Assembly (NCBI GenBank): GCA_026225945.1
Contig: JAMJFZ010000811.1
Coordinates: 558,001-622,000, forward strand
Length of the DNA stretch: 64,000 nucleotides
Direction: 5' to 3'
DNA from: Cricetomys ansorgei
Taxonomy: Eukaryota; Chordata; Mammalia; Rodentia; Nesomyidae
Part shown: positions 1 through 12,800 of the stretch, one piece after another
How the letters are laid out: every line of letters begins with the position of its first letter
Numbering within the stretch: position 1 is the first letter of the stretch
Program-made: the position numbers and the translations under genes
The notes under the pieces: generated by a model
Told to the model about the DNA's origin: nothing
Database searches by the model: none
What the model saw: only the letters and a program-made list of their open reading frames with translations

Positions 1-424
1 TCTGACAACCTAGGGTAAATAGTGAGACTTTATTTTATTTTTAAAATATTTTATTTCTTTTTATTTTATGTACCTTGGTGTTTTGCCTGCATATATGTCT
101 GTGTGAGGGTGTCAGATCCCCTGGAACAGGAGTTATAGACAGTTTTGAGTTACCATGTGGGTGCTGGGAATTGAACTCTGGTCCTCTGGAAGAGCAGCCA
201 GTGCTCTTAACTTCTGAGCCATCTCTTCCAGCACCATGAGACTTTATTTTAAAAAACAAAACAAAACAAACCCAAACCTGGAATTACCTGTCCCTATATT
301 CCTATAGCCTACAACTGTAGGCACTCACAGTGAACAGAGTGGTGCCAGCATCTGGGAGAAGTTGTGAACTATATGCTTCTGGCATTGTATGTATTCTCAC
401 CAGACTCTTCTGTTTGGCTTTCAG
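1..424 (+). other. NUMA1: NUMA1 intron (5' part cut by window)
   Basis: No exon is seen. An antisense B3-type SINE fills 41-236; the rest is unique intron ending in the TTTCAG acceptor at 424. Confidence 0.85.
41..236 (-). repeat. B3-type tRNA-derived SINE
   Basis: Antisense copy with the typical tail (gttttgcctgcatatatgtc), middle (cagatcccctggaac) and head (gagccatctcttccagc). It is about 195 bp, full length for B3. Confidence 0.85.
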
Positions 425-510
425 GTGAACAGTCTGCATGTAGCTGACCCAGTGGAGACAGTGCTGCAACTCCAGGACTGCAGTGTCTTTATTAAAATTA
501 TCAACACCAT
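425..510 (+). CDS. NUMA1: NUMA1 coding exon (second coding), residues ~15-43
   Basis: First NUMA1 exon in the window. It opens in phase 0 after a TTTCAG acceptor ([11 protein letters not shown]...) and ends two bases into an isoleucine codon before GTGAGT. It encodes the first helices of the globular head domain. The exon carrying the initiator Met is not in 1-424, so the gene is cut by the window edge. Confidence 0.95.
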
Positions 511-3500
511 GTGAGTATGCATTCTCCTAATCCCAGCTGGTGGTGGGTACTGCATTTGCTTGTTTGATTGACTCTGACTAGAAAACCAGGTGGGATTGGG
601 ATATTAGGAGTATAAGTGAGGCTAGCACCTTGACCTTGCCTATCTAGTTACTGGACCTCTCTGTGGGAGAGGTTTCAGAACTATCCAAATGGTTCCTTAC
701 TCTTGCACAGAAGGCTCTTCGAGCCCTATGCACAATTCCAAGAGATTACCCCCAGAGACTTCTCATCTTCCTGTATCACTATCTCATTCTTGTTAGTGTG
801 TGTATGATGTTTGTGAGTAAATATGGATGTGTGTGCGCCATAGCGTTCATGTGGAGGCGAAAGGATAACTTTCAGGAGTTGGTTCTCTCCTTCCACTATG
901 GGTTGTCAGGCTTGCTGGTCTGCTGCTTTTTAACCCACTGAGCCTTCTCACTGGCCCAGCCCTGAGTGTGTCTAAGGGGATAGGGCTGAGTTGGTATTCT
1001 TTGGTGGCAAATCTAGTGCTGCGGATCAGCCCAGGACAGATAAGCCTAGAGTGATTTTATGTTATCCTTTGAAATTTTGTGTTTGAGGGTGTATTGATTC
1101 TTTATGGCACTGACTTATTAGTTAGGTCACTGCTTTCTCCTCCTCCTCTTTGTTCTCCTTTTTCTTCCTCCTCTCTCCTCCATCCCCACCCCACCCCCTG
1201 CTTCTCTGTGTAGCCCTGGCTGTCCTGGAACTCTTCTATAGAATAGGCTAGCCTTGAACTCAACCACCTGACTCTTCCTTCCAGTGTTGGGATTAAAGGC
1301 CTGTGCCACCAAGACTTGCCCCCTCCCCCTTCTTTTTTCCTTTCTTTCTTTCTTTCTTTCTTTTTTTTTTTTTTTTTAAAGAAAACCTCCTCTGCCTCAT
1401 AGCAGGCCCTTATGGCCTCATTCTTCTCCTCGATCCGGTTTATTCATATTCTTGTGATCACCCAAGAATTTTTTTTTTCTTTTTGGCTTTTCAAGACAGG
1501 GTTTCTCTGTTGTAACTCTGGCTGTCCTAGAACTCACTCTGTTAATCAGGTTGGTCTAGCACTCAGAGATCTACTTGCCTCTGCCTGTTGAGTGCTGGGA
1601 TTAAAGATGTACACCACCACTGCCTGGCTCAAGAATATTTCTAAATCTACTTTGTGTGTAGTGCTGCAGTGACTCTCCATTGTTAGCAGATTGAAATCCA
1701 ATTTTTTTTTTAAAACATGGTCTTATGTGTCTGTAGCTATCCTCAAACTAACTATATAGCAAAGGATGATCTTGAACTTATTTTTCCAGCACTCATGAAG
1801 TCCAGGCAGGCAGATTTCTGTAAGTTCGGTCAACTTGGTCAACATGGCAAGTTCCAGGTCAGCCAGGACTACTTGCATAATGAGATCCCCATTACAAAGA
1901 AAATACTATTTTCAAACTGTAATAAATGGTAGATTGAATCATCTGTCATCAATGGTGAGTAAATCCATTAGGCTGAAGTACCTAACCCATCATTTAATTT
2001 TACCTTCACTAAAAGACAAGCAACTAGATATAACATACAACCCTTTGTGTTATACTATACATTAGGGTATATGTGCGCTTTTTAAAAATTTAGAATAAAT
2101 AAGGAGTTTTTGTTTTTGATAAAATAAATTTCTAGGCTGGAGACATCTCAGTGGTTAAGAGCACTGATTGATCTTCCAGAGGAATTAATTAGGTTTGATT
2201 CCACCACCCGTGTGGTGACTCACATCTCACTAGCCTTAGACTAGCAGATACTAAGATCTCAGGTTAGCCTTTACTTTCATGTCAGATACAAGATGACACA
2301 GAGAAGTTGCTTTTGGGAAAATAGATATCCTTAGTTAGGATTCAGTGGCTGCTGCCTTTCTGATAGTTTTACTGGTGTTACTCTAAATCAGAAGTCTTGT
2401 TCTCGAAGGAGTGCAGAAGCTGTGTGCCACTTGGCTGTTTGTTTTTGTGTTTTCTTTTTAATGGGCAAATGCTTTGGCACTGGCCCCGAGGATATTCTCT
2501 TTTGTTTTTCTCTATGTTCACAGCCTAAAACAAAAAGGTTGTCCTCTCTCTTTTTGATAGCTTTGATACTTGAATAACAAAATTTAATATAAAGACCTGA
2601 TTATTATTACTATTTTTTCTTCTCTTTCTCTTCCTCTTCCTTTCCTTTTTATTTTTTTTGAGACAGGATCTCACCATGTAGCCTTGGCTGGCCTGGAACT
2701 AACTGTGTAGACCAGGCTGGCCTCATACTCTCAGAGATCCATCTGCCTCTGCCTCCCAAGTGCTGGGAGAGAAGAAGTGTACCACCACACTTGACTTGTT
2801 TGTTTTTTCCTCCCTGAAAGGTCTGATATTTATCTTATTGATGTTGACTGTCTCCTCTAAAAAGCATCCCTCAGCTGTCAAGTCAGCCTGGATGTCCCAG
2901 TACCTGCTAGATACCTACCTTTCTTTCAGCAGCTAGAGTGGGCAGTTATTTGAAAGTGGTGTCATTGTATGGAGATCTGAGCACTGTATGATACCTGAGA
3001 GGGTGACGGGGGTTTGATGGCTGTCATTCTAGATGTCTTCCTTATAGTTTGGAGACTTGAGCAGTCTAGGGTGGGCTGCATTTCTCTAGAACTCGTATGT
3101 TCCATGCTGCTTTACTTATGCCAGGGGCAGTACGAAACTTTTTGTGGTCAAATAGGTTTAGTAAATAATGTGTGCCACACTGTTCTTTAGAAAATGTCAG
3201 GCACATGGAAGCATAGGGATCTTAGTCTCCAAGTGTTTGAGACCTTGGGGGAGGAGGATTACTTGAGCCTGTGAGTTCACGATAAACCTCAGAAACACAG
3301 TAAGATCTGTCTCAAAACAACCAGCCAAACAAAGAAGAAGCAAAAAAGAAAACATCTATATTTAACTATCTATACACATCTATTTTAAAGATAAAGTTGG
3401 CCTTGAATTCCTAATCCTTCTGGCTCTACTTCTCAAATGCTGAGGTTAGTTTAGGTGTGATTACCACACCGAACTTCAGTTTGTTTTAAACAAGTACTTT

Positions 3501-6500
3501 TTGGCAAACATTTGGTTAGAGAAGCCTCGGACTTTATTTAATAAAATACATTGTAGGTAAATGCAATACTCTTCTCCACTGAGGCAAGGGGTTACCCAGT
3601 TCCCAAGTGTGGGTGGGTAGGGAAGATGGCCTTCTTAGGAGTCAGTCAGATTAGCACTTGTCAAAACTGTAGGAGTCACTTATCTGCTAGCAGCCCCAAC
3701 ACTTCTTGCATGGGGTTGGGGAGGGTCTTCACTTGGAAGGTCTGTCTCTCTTTCTGCCCTGGAAAGGGCGAGGTAACTCATGGTCATGGTATGGGTGCAG
3801 TTTGTGGCTTACAAGGATGTTTCCAGCACTGGGGGGTTCCAGGGCTGGCCCTGCTCTCAGAAAGTCGGCTGAGATGTGAGGATTTAGGTTTTGAGGGTCA
3901 GGATCACTGATGATTACTATCTTCAGCTACACCTAGAGATAAGTTAGCTTCTAACATAAGGTAGAGAAGCAAGTCACCTCTGAAAATGAAGCTGTGGAGA
4001 AAGCCATGCCTGGCTGCCTGTGAGCGCCCCCTGCTGCCTTCTTCCTTTCCTTGCTTCTCTCTTCTATTTGGCTGTTGGACAGTTTGGGGAAAGCGAGGGT
4101 GCTCATCAAGAACGATTGCTCCTTGGCACCTCCTTTTAAGAGCCTTAAGCCATCTCTTCCTGTGCCCCGTGTGGAGTGTGGGAACTTTGCCCTGTCACTT
4201 CAGAGCCTTGTCTCCTCCCATTTTTTCAGATCTTGGCCATTTTTTCTTCCTTTGGTACTCTCCTGTTCTACTTTAGCTGTGTTTCCTAGGTTTCCTGCCA
4301 TGTTAGAGCTGAGCCACTCCAGGCTGTTTAATGTAGCTTCCCATTCATTTGTGCCATTACCTCTCAGCTCCTTCCCACAAAGCTCTCTTGTATTGCAAAT
4401 GGATTAGCAGAGTGCCATGTCTTTAGAAGGACCCCATGCTTCAAATCTCCGTTTCTCTTACTGCACATTTTCATCAGAATGAAGTAGTGTCTTTGCATCT
4501 TCTCACTGCCTCCATCTGGCTCTTTCCCAGACCTAGGACAGACTGGGCCTGAAGGGGAGGGAGGCTGTGGGTAAGCAGTAAGGCAAAGATGGCTATATTC
4601 CTGTCTTAATGCATGCTCTTTTTTTTTTTGTTTTGTTTTAGCCACAAAACTGAAGAGGGGCAACAAATCCTACAGCAGCCCGTGCCAGACAGACTAGACT
4701 TTGTTTGCAGTTTTCTACAGAGTAAGTATCTTTCTTAAGTAGTTGGGCAGCTCCAGCTCCTGGGACTTGGGAGTCAGAGGACTCAGTCATGGGTGTCTAG
4801 CCAGAAAACAGTTCAGGGCTCCCCACTCTAGCAAAAAGACAAACAGCTGTGTCCTTGAGATGCCTCTACCACCAGCTTATGTTAAGAAAAATGCCCTTAA
4901 AGCCCCAGAGTCCATGTCTGGTCCATGTAGATCAGAAGATTGATATCACTTTTGTTTTGTGTTCTTCCTACTTTAAAGAGACAGGAGAGAAAGGGTTCGT
5001 GTTTTCTGTGTAAGAAAAGTTCTTTTCCTGCAACAAAATTAGTTTTCTTAGGTAATTTGCTTAGTAGATAAAGAGGCAAAGGCAAGTTTTTTTTTAGACA
5101 TAGGTTCTCCATGCATGGTATGTAGATAAAGACAATTGCTCATCAGGTTAGTAAGAGGATTAAACAAAAATACTGTGAAACTTGGGGCACTTCAACTCCC
5201 CTGATCATCCTTTACCATAGAGTCTATCATCTTTAACATGGGCAGCTGCCTGCCATTTCTACCTCAAGAGAATTACAGGGCAGGTGAAATTTTGTCCTGA
5301 CAGGCTGTTACTTTGAACCGCTCTAGCAGCATAAGGGCCCAGTGTCCTTTGTTGCTCTAATTGGACTCCGCTGTAGGCCTCCTCTGAAGCCTTATTTGTA
5401 ACAGAACTCTAGAATAATTTCATATTTCTGGTTCCTTCTGTGGTGCTAAGGGGTGGGGAAGTAGATGAGCTGGCAGATGAATGTAGGGTCTTGACCCAGA
5501 GTTATTGCTAATGCTCTAGCAGCTTTCTTTTAATATTACCCATGGAGCCTTTAGGCTGCCCCAAGGTAGAATTGACTTCAGGTGGAAATAGAAGGCAGGT
5601 GAGAGAGAACCTTAGGAATAAGGAACCCTTTGTCTTATACTCTCCTCGAAGGCTGTGATTCTGCTTCTGAAGTTGAGTTTTGAGAGTTCAGTGTTTGCAA
5701 CATGATTGTCATTGCAGAAACTCGGAAACATTCCTTTTCTACACAATGCCTGGTGTCTGTGCAGAAAGTGATGGATGGGTCCGAGATGGAACTGGCCAAG
5801 GTACCTGTGGGAAGCTAGACCTAGGTGTCAGGGACCTGAGAAATTTGCAGGGTTGTTTTTTTTTTTTTTTCCTGAACCTGAAGGAGGGGTGCTGAGTACT
5901 TTGTTTCTGGGACTCTTCAGACCTGGAGGCAAATAGATAGTTGGATGCGCTAGAAGTCATTTTTGTCCCAGGATTCTGGAAGCCCATGATTTTTTGACAA
6001 AGAAGTTTACTTGACCAGCGCTGAGGCCCATGGTGGAGGCTTGCAGCTTGCTCAGTGATCATCATATTTTTCTTTCAAGCTCAGTTGACTTCCATTTCCT
6101 CTGCTTGGTGTTGGTCTGTAGAGGGTGGTGCCTTAAGTTTTATGCTTCTGGTTCCATTAGTTCAGGATTTAGCTGTGTAGAAATCCTGACAGCTATCTTT
6201 TTGCACTGTGAGCATTGAGCCCTTTTTTTAAAAAGCGTGTCTCCTAGGACTATTAAGGATGGTGACTAGGGGCTGCTAATTATAGAAATTCTGAAAGAGA
6301 ATAGCTCAGAGTCCTCAAAACAGCTCTTGAATGGCAACAGTAGGAAGAGATGTATTTCATTCAGTGACTGCCGCATCTTTGTTTGGCTTCTAGATGGTAA
6401 TGCTGTTTTTATATCACTACACCATGAGCTCCAGAAATCCCCGGGACTGGGAACAGTTTGAATATAGGATTCAGGTAGGCTCTTGCGCCTTCATCCCACT

Positions 6501-6769
6501 TGCCAGTCTAGTCTAGGCTTCCCTCGTCTCTTTAAGTAAAAGTTATTATTCTCAAAAAAGATAATGTTTGTAGTAATTACAGCCATTCATTGTTTAAAAA
6601 AGAAAAAAAGCAGAAAATGTTGATGTACAAAGAAAGAAATGACATTGCCAGTAATCTCATTCCCAAACACTGTTAATCTTTTAAGGGACTGGCTTCTGAG
6701 GCCCTTTTATGTGCATGCTTTTAATTGTCCTCTGTATTTAGAGAATATGTAGAAGTTACTTTCTTTCCT

Positions 6770-6812
<43 letters not shown>

Positions 6813-9800
6813 GCTACTCCACTTATTCTTTCTTCTGGTAAGGGGTTATTTGCAAGAAGTCAACAAAGTTACATATAAAAGCTTTCTGGTGGGGGAAGAA
6901 CAAGAAGAGCCAGACCATGGAGCTTCAGCTTTATGGGGGAAAGAAGGATCCAGCAAGCCCTGGGGGTTTAGCACTGCTGGGATAAGTCCCGAGCCCTTCC
7001 TTCAGGGCTATGCCCAAACACCACAGTGATGTTCTTTTCTCTCCCTGTGGCACAGGCTGAGTTAGCTGTCATTCTCAAGTTTATGCTGGATCATGAGGAT
7101 TCACTAACCCTTACTGAAGACCTAGAGAATTTCTTGGAGAAAGGTGAGTAGGGCCACTTGTGAGGATCTACTCTCTCTTTCTGAGCAGAGGACTGCTCGG
7201 ATCCTCTGACCCCAACACACAGCAGAGTTGGATGTTTCATTGATTCAGGAGTCAATGTGGGATGGAAGGTGATTTCTGAGCCATGTTGCTAACACCTCAG
7301 ATCATCTGGAGTGGCTCCCTGCTGTCTGACAGTAGTTCAGCAGGATGCTTGTAAGTGATCTTGACTGCATTAGGGTGATCTTGACCCCCACTTCTAACAT
7401 TGTTTTGTTTTGCTTTTCACTTGTTATTTTATTTTACTTTATTTTATCTTTTATGTTTGGGTGTTTTGCCTGCATGTATGTCTGTACACATTGTGTGTGC
7501 CTGGTGTCCACAGAGGCCAGAAGAGGGTGCTGGATCCCCTGGAGTTACAGGTTACAGGAACTGGAGTTACAGCTGAATGTGGTCATGTGGATGATGAGAA
7601 TTGAACTTGGGTTCTCTTGAACCGCTAAGCCATGTCTTCATCCCCTTGTTTTTTATCTTTTAAACTCTAGGCTTAGAAGTTGGAGATAAACATCTTTTGG
7701 AAACCTGGAAAAAGGTTTCCCTTCATGCAACTCATGTTCTAGGTGGGGGTAGGCACATAAAAACCAGTAAGCCTGATAAAGGAGCTGAGTGTAGACATGC
7801 AAAGTATCTCACAGAGTGAGAGTTCTCCACGTCTTATGAAGAGGTCAGCTGCTGCTAATAGGACTCTGAGCCATAGTGCTGATCAAGTTCTCTTCTGGCT
7901 GTTGAACTTGGGATTCATGTTCAGATTCATGAGGTGGGGATATTCGAAGTCTTGAATGTAAGAAAGCTCTGAGTCAGTTGCAAGTTTGCAGGTCAACTTG
8001 TCAGCCATTGAAGCTGCAGGCACTGTGGGCAGAGTGAGGAGGTCCCATCAAACCTCTGGGAAGAGGAAGAAGAGCAGAGGGGTGTTTAGAGTAGTAAAGT
8101 CCTGGGAAAATGGTAGTGGGGATCAAGGAAGAGAGTATACCTTGGTGATATAAGAGCTAGGTGTGGAAGTGTTCCACAGAAGCTGATGGCACCAATACAG
8201 GCTGTTGAGGTCTGTGGGCAGACTTGGTGCTGGGTTCTTATGAGGTCTCTGTAGTGTTGACATTAGAACTTTTTCCAGGCTCTGCATATGAAGGGAATTT
8301 CCTCATTCCACCATGCTCTTTTGAGTTGTTTGCTCTGAGGAAATGGAAGCCCTGCACTTGATTGTAATTAAAGACCTTGCCCTTATAGGTCAGGCTCTGC
8401 CTAGTAATTGCCTCTTCAGTTTACATGTGTCTTCAGAGTCACACCTACTAAGGTAGTGTTCTCCTGTTATGTGAAGGTAAAAATCTGTTCACCCCCTTAC
8501 TAACTGTTCTTGGTTTATTTGTCTGATTCTTACCCTAGTTCCTTACACTTGTCCCAGTGCCCTCTCTGAAGAGCTTTCTCCACCCAGCCACCAGGCCAAG
8601 AGGCAGATCCGTTTCCTAGAACTGCAGAGAATTGCTTCATCTTCCAGTGAGAACAAGTATGTCGTGGGCCTCTCCCTGGGATGGTGTCTCCATGTCCATC
8701 TAGTTAGTCCTTGGGTACTGGAGGCTAAGCTGTTAGCCAGCCTTTTACACCATTAGGAAATGCTTTGAGGGTGCTGTGGATTTGGGATCTGTCATGGGTT
8801 AGCCATCCCTCAAAAGCAGTTTCCTGTTTTCATTAATCTCTTATTCTGTGGAAATTCATGTCTCCAGTTCTTCAGCCAAGAAATTAAGACATCTAGGAGG
8901 GAAAAGAAAAGTTTCTCCAGGTCATGTCCCAAGACATGAGATAGCCTTGTAGATAGAACCCAGGCACATTGGCCTCCCAGGCCAGTGTTCATTATGGTCA
9001 CTGATGCTGTCCCATCCCTAGCTGCTGCTGGTTATTTCAGACCTCAGGCTCTTACCCTGATATCTATGCCATCTCCTTAGCTTTCTCTCAGGTTCTCCAT
9101 CTTCTCCTATGGGCGACATCTTACAGACTCCCCAGTTCCAGATGAGACGGCTGAAGAAACAGCTGGCAGATGAGAGGAACAACAGGGATGAGCTGGAGCT
9201 GGAGCTATCTGAGAGCCTCAAGCTCCTCACTGAGAAAGGTAGGTACTTGACAGAATGTATGGGTGCTGGTAAATGGGGAACATATGGGATTTGCATCCAG
9301 GGAAGCCCTAGTGACAGCTTTGCCTCCATCTTGTCTCTTTTGTTGACAGTAGAACATTGAGCCCAGCCCTGGCACAAGTATCAGGCTGACCTGCTAGATG
9401 CTGGGTTCTGCTCCTGCACCATGTCCCTTTTCTGTGGAACGGACACTTATATGCCTCCTCTGCTCTTTCCTGTCTCTCCATTCTTTGCTGACTCTCGTCT
9501 CCTCCCTTGCCCTGAGCAGATGCACAGATAGCCATGATGCAGAAGCGCATTGACCGCCTGGCTCTGCTGAATGAGAAGCAGGCAGCCAGCTCACAGGAAC
9601 CCGGGGAGCTTGAGGAGCTCCGTGGCAAGAATGAGAGGTATAACTCCCTGCCTCCTCCCAGCATCCAGTCCCTGCATAGGGACCACACCATTCTCACTGC
9701 CCCTCTCCTGACAGCCTCACTGTACGGCTTCATGAGACTTTGAAGCAGTGTCAGAACCTGAAGACAGAGAAGAACCAGATGGATCGAAAGATTAGCCAGC

Positions 9801-12800
9801 TTTCTGAGGAGAATGGGGACCTTTCCTTTAAGGTGAGTAGGGCTGGCAGAACATAGAGGCCCCTCAGCTGAGGGGGCCTTAATGTTCCTGTTCTCCAGGA
9901 ACATTAAGAAGGCTTTCTAGAACAGTGGTTCTCAACCTTCCTAATGCTACAATCCTTAAATACAGTTCCTTATGTTGTGATTCCCCAACCATACAATTAT
10001 TTTTGTTGTTATTTCTTAAGTGTAATTTTTGCTACTGTTATGAATATATAAATATTTGATATGCAGATGGTCTTAGGAGACTCCTGTGAAAGGATCATCC
10101 AACCCCCAAAAGGGTTGAGACCCACAGATCGTGAACAGCTGGTCTAGAACCTGGCTTAGGCTTTAGTCCTTATGCAGACCTGCATTGGCTTCGCAAGGGT
10201 GCTTGGGTAGCCCCAAATTTGATGTATGGTCCTGAATGAGAGATGTAATTGCTGTGATTGGATGGAAGGATCATTAGAGGCCCCAGGGCCTGGGATTCAA
10301 GGAGTAGCTGGAGAGGGATGCCACCCTGCTTATTTTTATGTCTCAGGTGCGAGGGTTTGCAAGCCACTTGCAACAGCTGCAGGGTGCATTCAACGACCTG
10401 ATAGAGGAACACAACAAGGCTTCTCAGGAGTGGGCAGAGAAGCAGGCTCATCTGGAAAATGAGCTCAGCACAGCCCTCCAGGATAAGGTAACCCTCAGCT
10501 GGGGAGTCGCCACAATTTGGATCTTTATTCATATAGTTCATCACTTTGCTTGGTCCTGGAGTGATGAGCTGCTTTGTCAGTTTATTTGTGTATTGTAATA
10601 GGTCAAGTACATGTGAACTCTGTGATGTGCGAGTATGCAGCTTGGAAAAGTTAACCAGTCTTTAAAGGAAATGATACCCTGTGAACTATTTTGAGATTGA
10701 AGGGTAACCCATAAACTCTTAGTGAATTAGTTGTGATTTCAGGTCGGGTACTTCTTGCTGAAGTGCTTGGTATCATAAGTGTATCAGAGTTAGGTTGGAA
10801 TATTTGCATAGACATTATAAGTGGCTCATCCCTTAACCCAAAATCTAAATCACTATAAAATATAAAACTTTTCTTTTTTAAAGCAGCCTAGCTATGTAGT
10901 CTAAGTTGCCTTTGGACTCTGTCTTCTAGACTTTGTCTCCTGCGTGCTGGAGTTACAAGCTTCTGCCACAATGCTTTGTTCAAAATCTAAAATGTTTTGG
11001 CATCTTGTTGGAGCTCAGAAAATTTTGGATTTGGGATCATTTTGGATTCCAGATTTCAGATTCGGGATGCCTAATCTACATTGTTGTCACGAAGAGCCCA
11101 GCTCTGCCACTTGCTAACCATGTAGTTCTTGGGCATAGCACTTAGAATCTGGGAAGCAGGAGCTTCCTTTGTAAAAGAAATAGTAATAGCTCCCTCCCAG
11201 ACTTGTGGGTGGATTAGGAGTTCAGAGTGTATAGCTAGCATGTTGTCTTGTACCCACTATTGAGGGGAGTGGATGTGGGGCTGAGGTAGAGAAAGCTAGC
11301 CTGGTGTAGACACCCAGGCAGGCCATTTGCTTATTTTATTTGGTTGTTGGGGTGTGTGTGTGTGTTTGTTTTGTTTGTTTTTTGTTTTTCAAGACAAGAT
11401 TTCTCTGTCCTGGAACTCACTTTGTAGACCAGGCTGGCCTCGAACTCAGAGATCTGCCCGCGCCTGGCTCCTGAGTCCTGGGATTAAAGGCATGTGCCAC
11501 CACCACCTGGCCTGTTTGTTTTTAATTACATTTTTCCCCCTCATATGATATATCCTGAGCCCATTCCCCCTCCTCCACTGCTCAGGCTGTTTTTTAAGCA
11601 TTGGGTAGTATATTAGTTAAACTTGTCTGAGGAAGGCTACATGGTAAGGAGATTAAAAGTAAGCTTTGCTGATTTAATTCATCTATGGAAGATGGGAATA
11701 GAAAGTCAAGTTCTCAGGAGGTCCAGACCCCTGGTTTATGTTTTGTTAATGATGCTTTGTGACAGGGTCCTGAATCCCAGGTTGGTCTTTGAACTCTTGA
11801 TCCTCTTGAATTTTGGGAGCCATCACTCCCAGTTCAGACCTATGGTTTCTGAGAGGTTTTCTGCTGAGCCAGGGCAAAGGGAGATCTAGGTAACAAGATG
11901 ATTGCGTCTTAAACTTTCTTGATGCATGTGAGGGCCCATGTGGTAATCGTGTGACCATTCCACTTCTCTGTTTAATGGGTCTCTTGTTTATTCCAAGAAA
12001 TGTCTTGAAGAGAAGAATGAAATCCTCCAGGGGAAGCTTTCCCAGCTGGAAGAACGAGCAGCTCAGCTGTGGGAGAACCCAGCCCAGGAGAAGGGTGAGG
12101 TGCTGGGTGACGCCTTGCAGGTAGGAATGGACAGAAGCAGCCAATCAGGCAGTTTGTTGGGGTTGGTTCTTGGTGTTCTGTCATCCCCATTTGTCTCTTT
12201 ATCCCGACAGCTGGATACCCTGAAGCAAGAGGCAGCCAAACTTGCGGCAGACAACACCCAGCTCCAGGGGCGTGTAGAGACACTGGAGTGTGAACGGGGC
12301 CGACAGGAAGCCCAGCTGCTTGCTGAACGGGGTCACTTTGAAGAAGAAAAACAGCAGCTGGCCAGCTTGATTGCTGACCTGCAGAGCTCCATCTCCAACC
12401 TCAGCCAGGCCAAGGAGGAGCTGGAGCAGGCCTCCCAGGCTCAACAGGCTCAGCTGACTGCCCAGGTGGCCTCTCTGACAGCACTCAATGCCACCCTGCA
12501 GCAGCAGGATCAAAAACTGGCCAGCTTGAAAGAGCAGGCCAAAAAGGAACAGGCTCAGATGGTACAGACCTTGCAAGAGCAAGAACAGGCTGCCCAGGGC
12601 CTCCGCCAGCAGGTGGAGCAGCTGAACAGCAGCCTGAAGCTGAAGGAGCAGCAATTGGAAGAAGCAGCCAAGGAGCGGGAGGCAACCAGGCAGGATCATG
12701 CCCAGCAGCTGGCCACTGTTGCTGAGGCTCGAGAGGCCTCTCTTAGGGAAAGGGATACTGCTCGTCAGCAGCTGGAAACATTGGAGAAGGAGAAGGCTGC

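Larger units (their letters stand above)
511..4641 (+). other. NUMA1: NUMA1 intron, 4.1 kb
   Basis: Contains the SINEs listed between 1115 and 3345. The remainder (511-1110, 2230-2640, 2800-3200, 3345-4641) is unique sequence with no exon-like conservation I can recognise. Open frames at 663-941, 3626-3910 and 3986-4407 have no family resemblance. Confidence 0.8.
10488..11997 (+). other. NUMA1: NUMA1 intron, 1.5 kb
   Basis: Holds the relic and B1 copy listed here. A weak antisense B1-like patch lies near 11750-11815. Nothing coding was found. Confidence 0.7.

Noticed and set aside
663..941. 92-residue plus-strand frame
   Set aside because: Intronic, no domain, no splice logic with NUMA1, and partly low complexity.
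4364..4666. 100-residue minus-strand frame overlapping a NUMA1 exon
   Set aside because: Antisense shadow across an intron/exon border with no conserved features.
5739..6065. 108-residue minus-strand frame
   Set aside because: Antisense to a NUMA1 exon and a poly-T run (giving a lysine stretch); not supported as a gene.
12100..12210. Open frame continuous from before the giant exon
   Set aside because: Bases 12121-12210 are a short intron that happens to be open. The GTAGGA donor and GACAG acceptor, with conserved protein on both sides, show it is spliced out.
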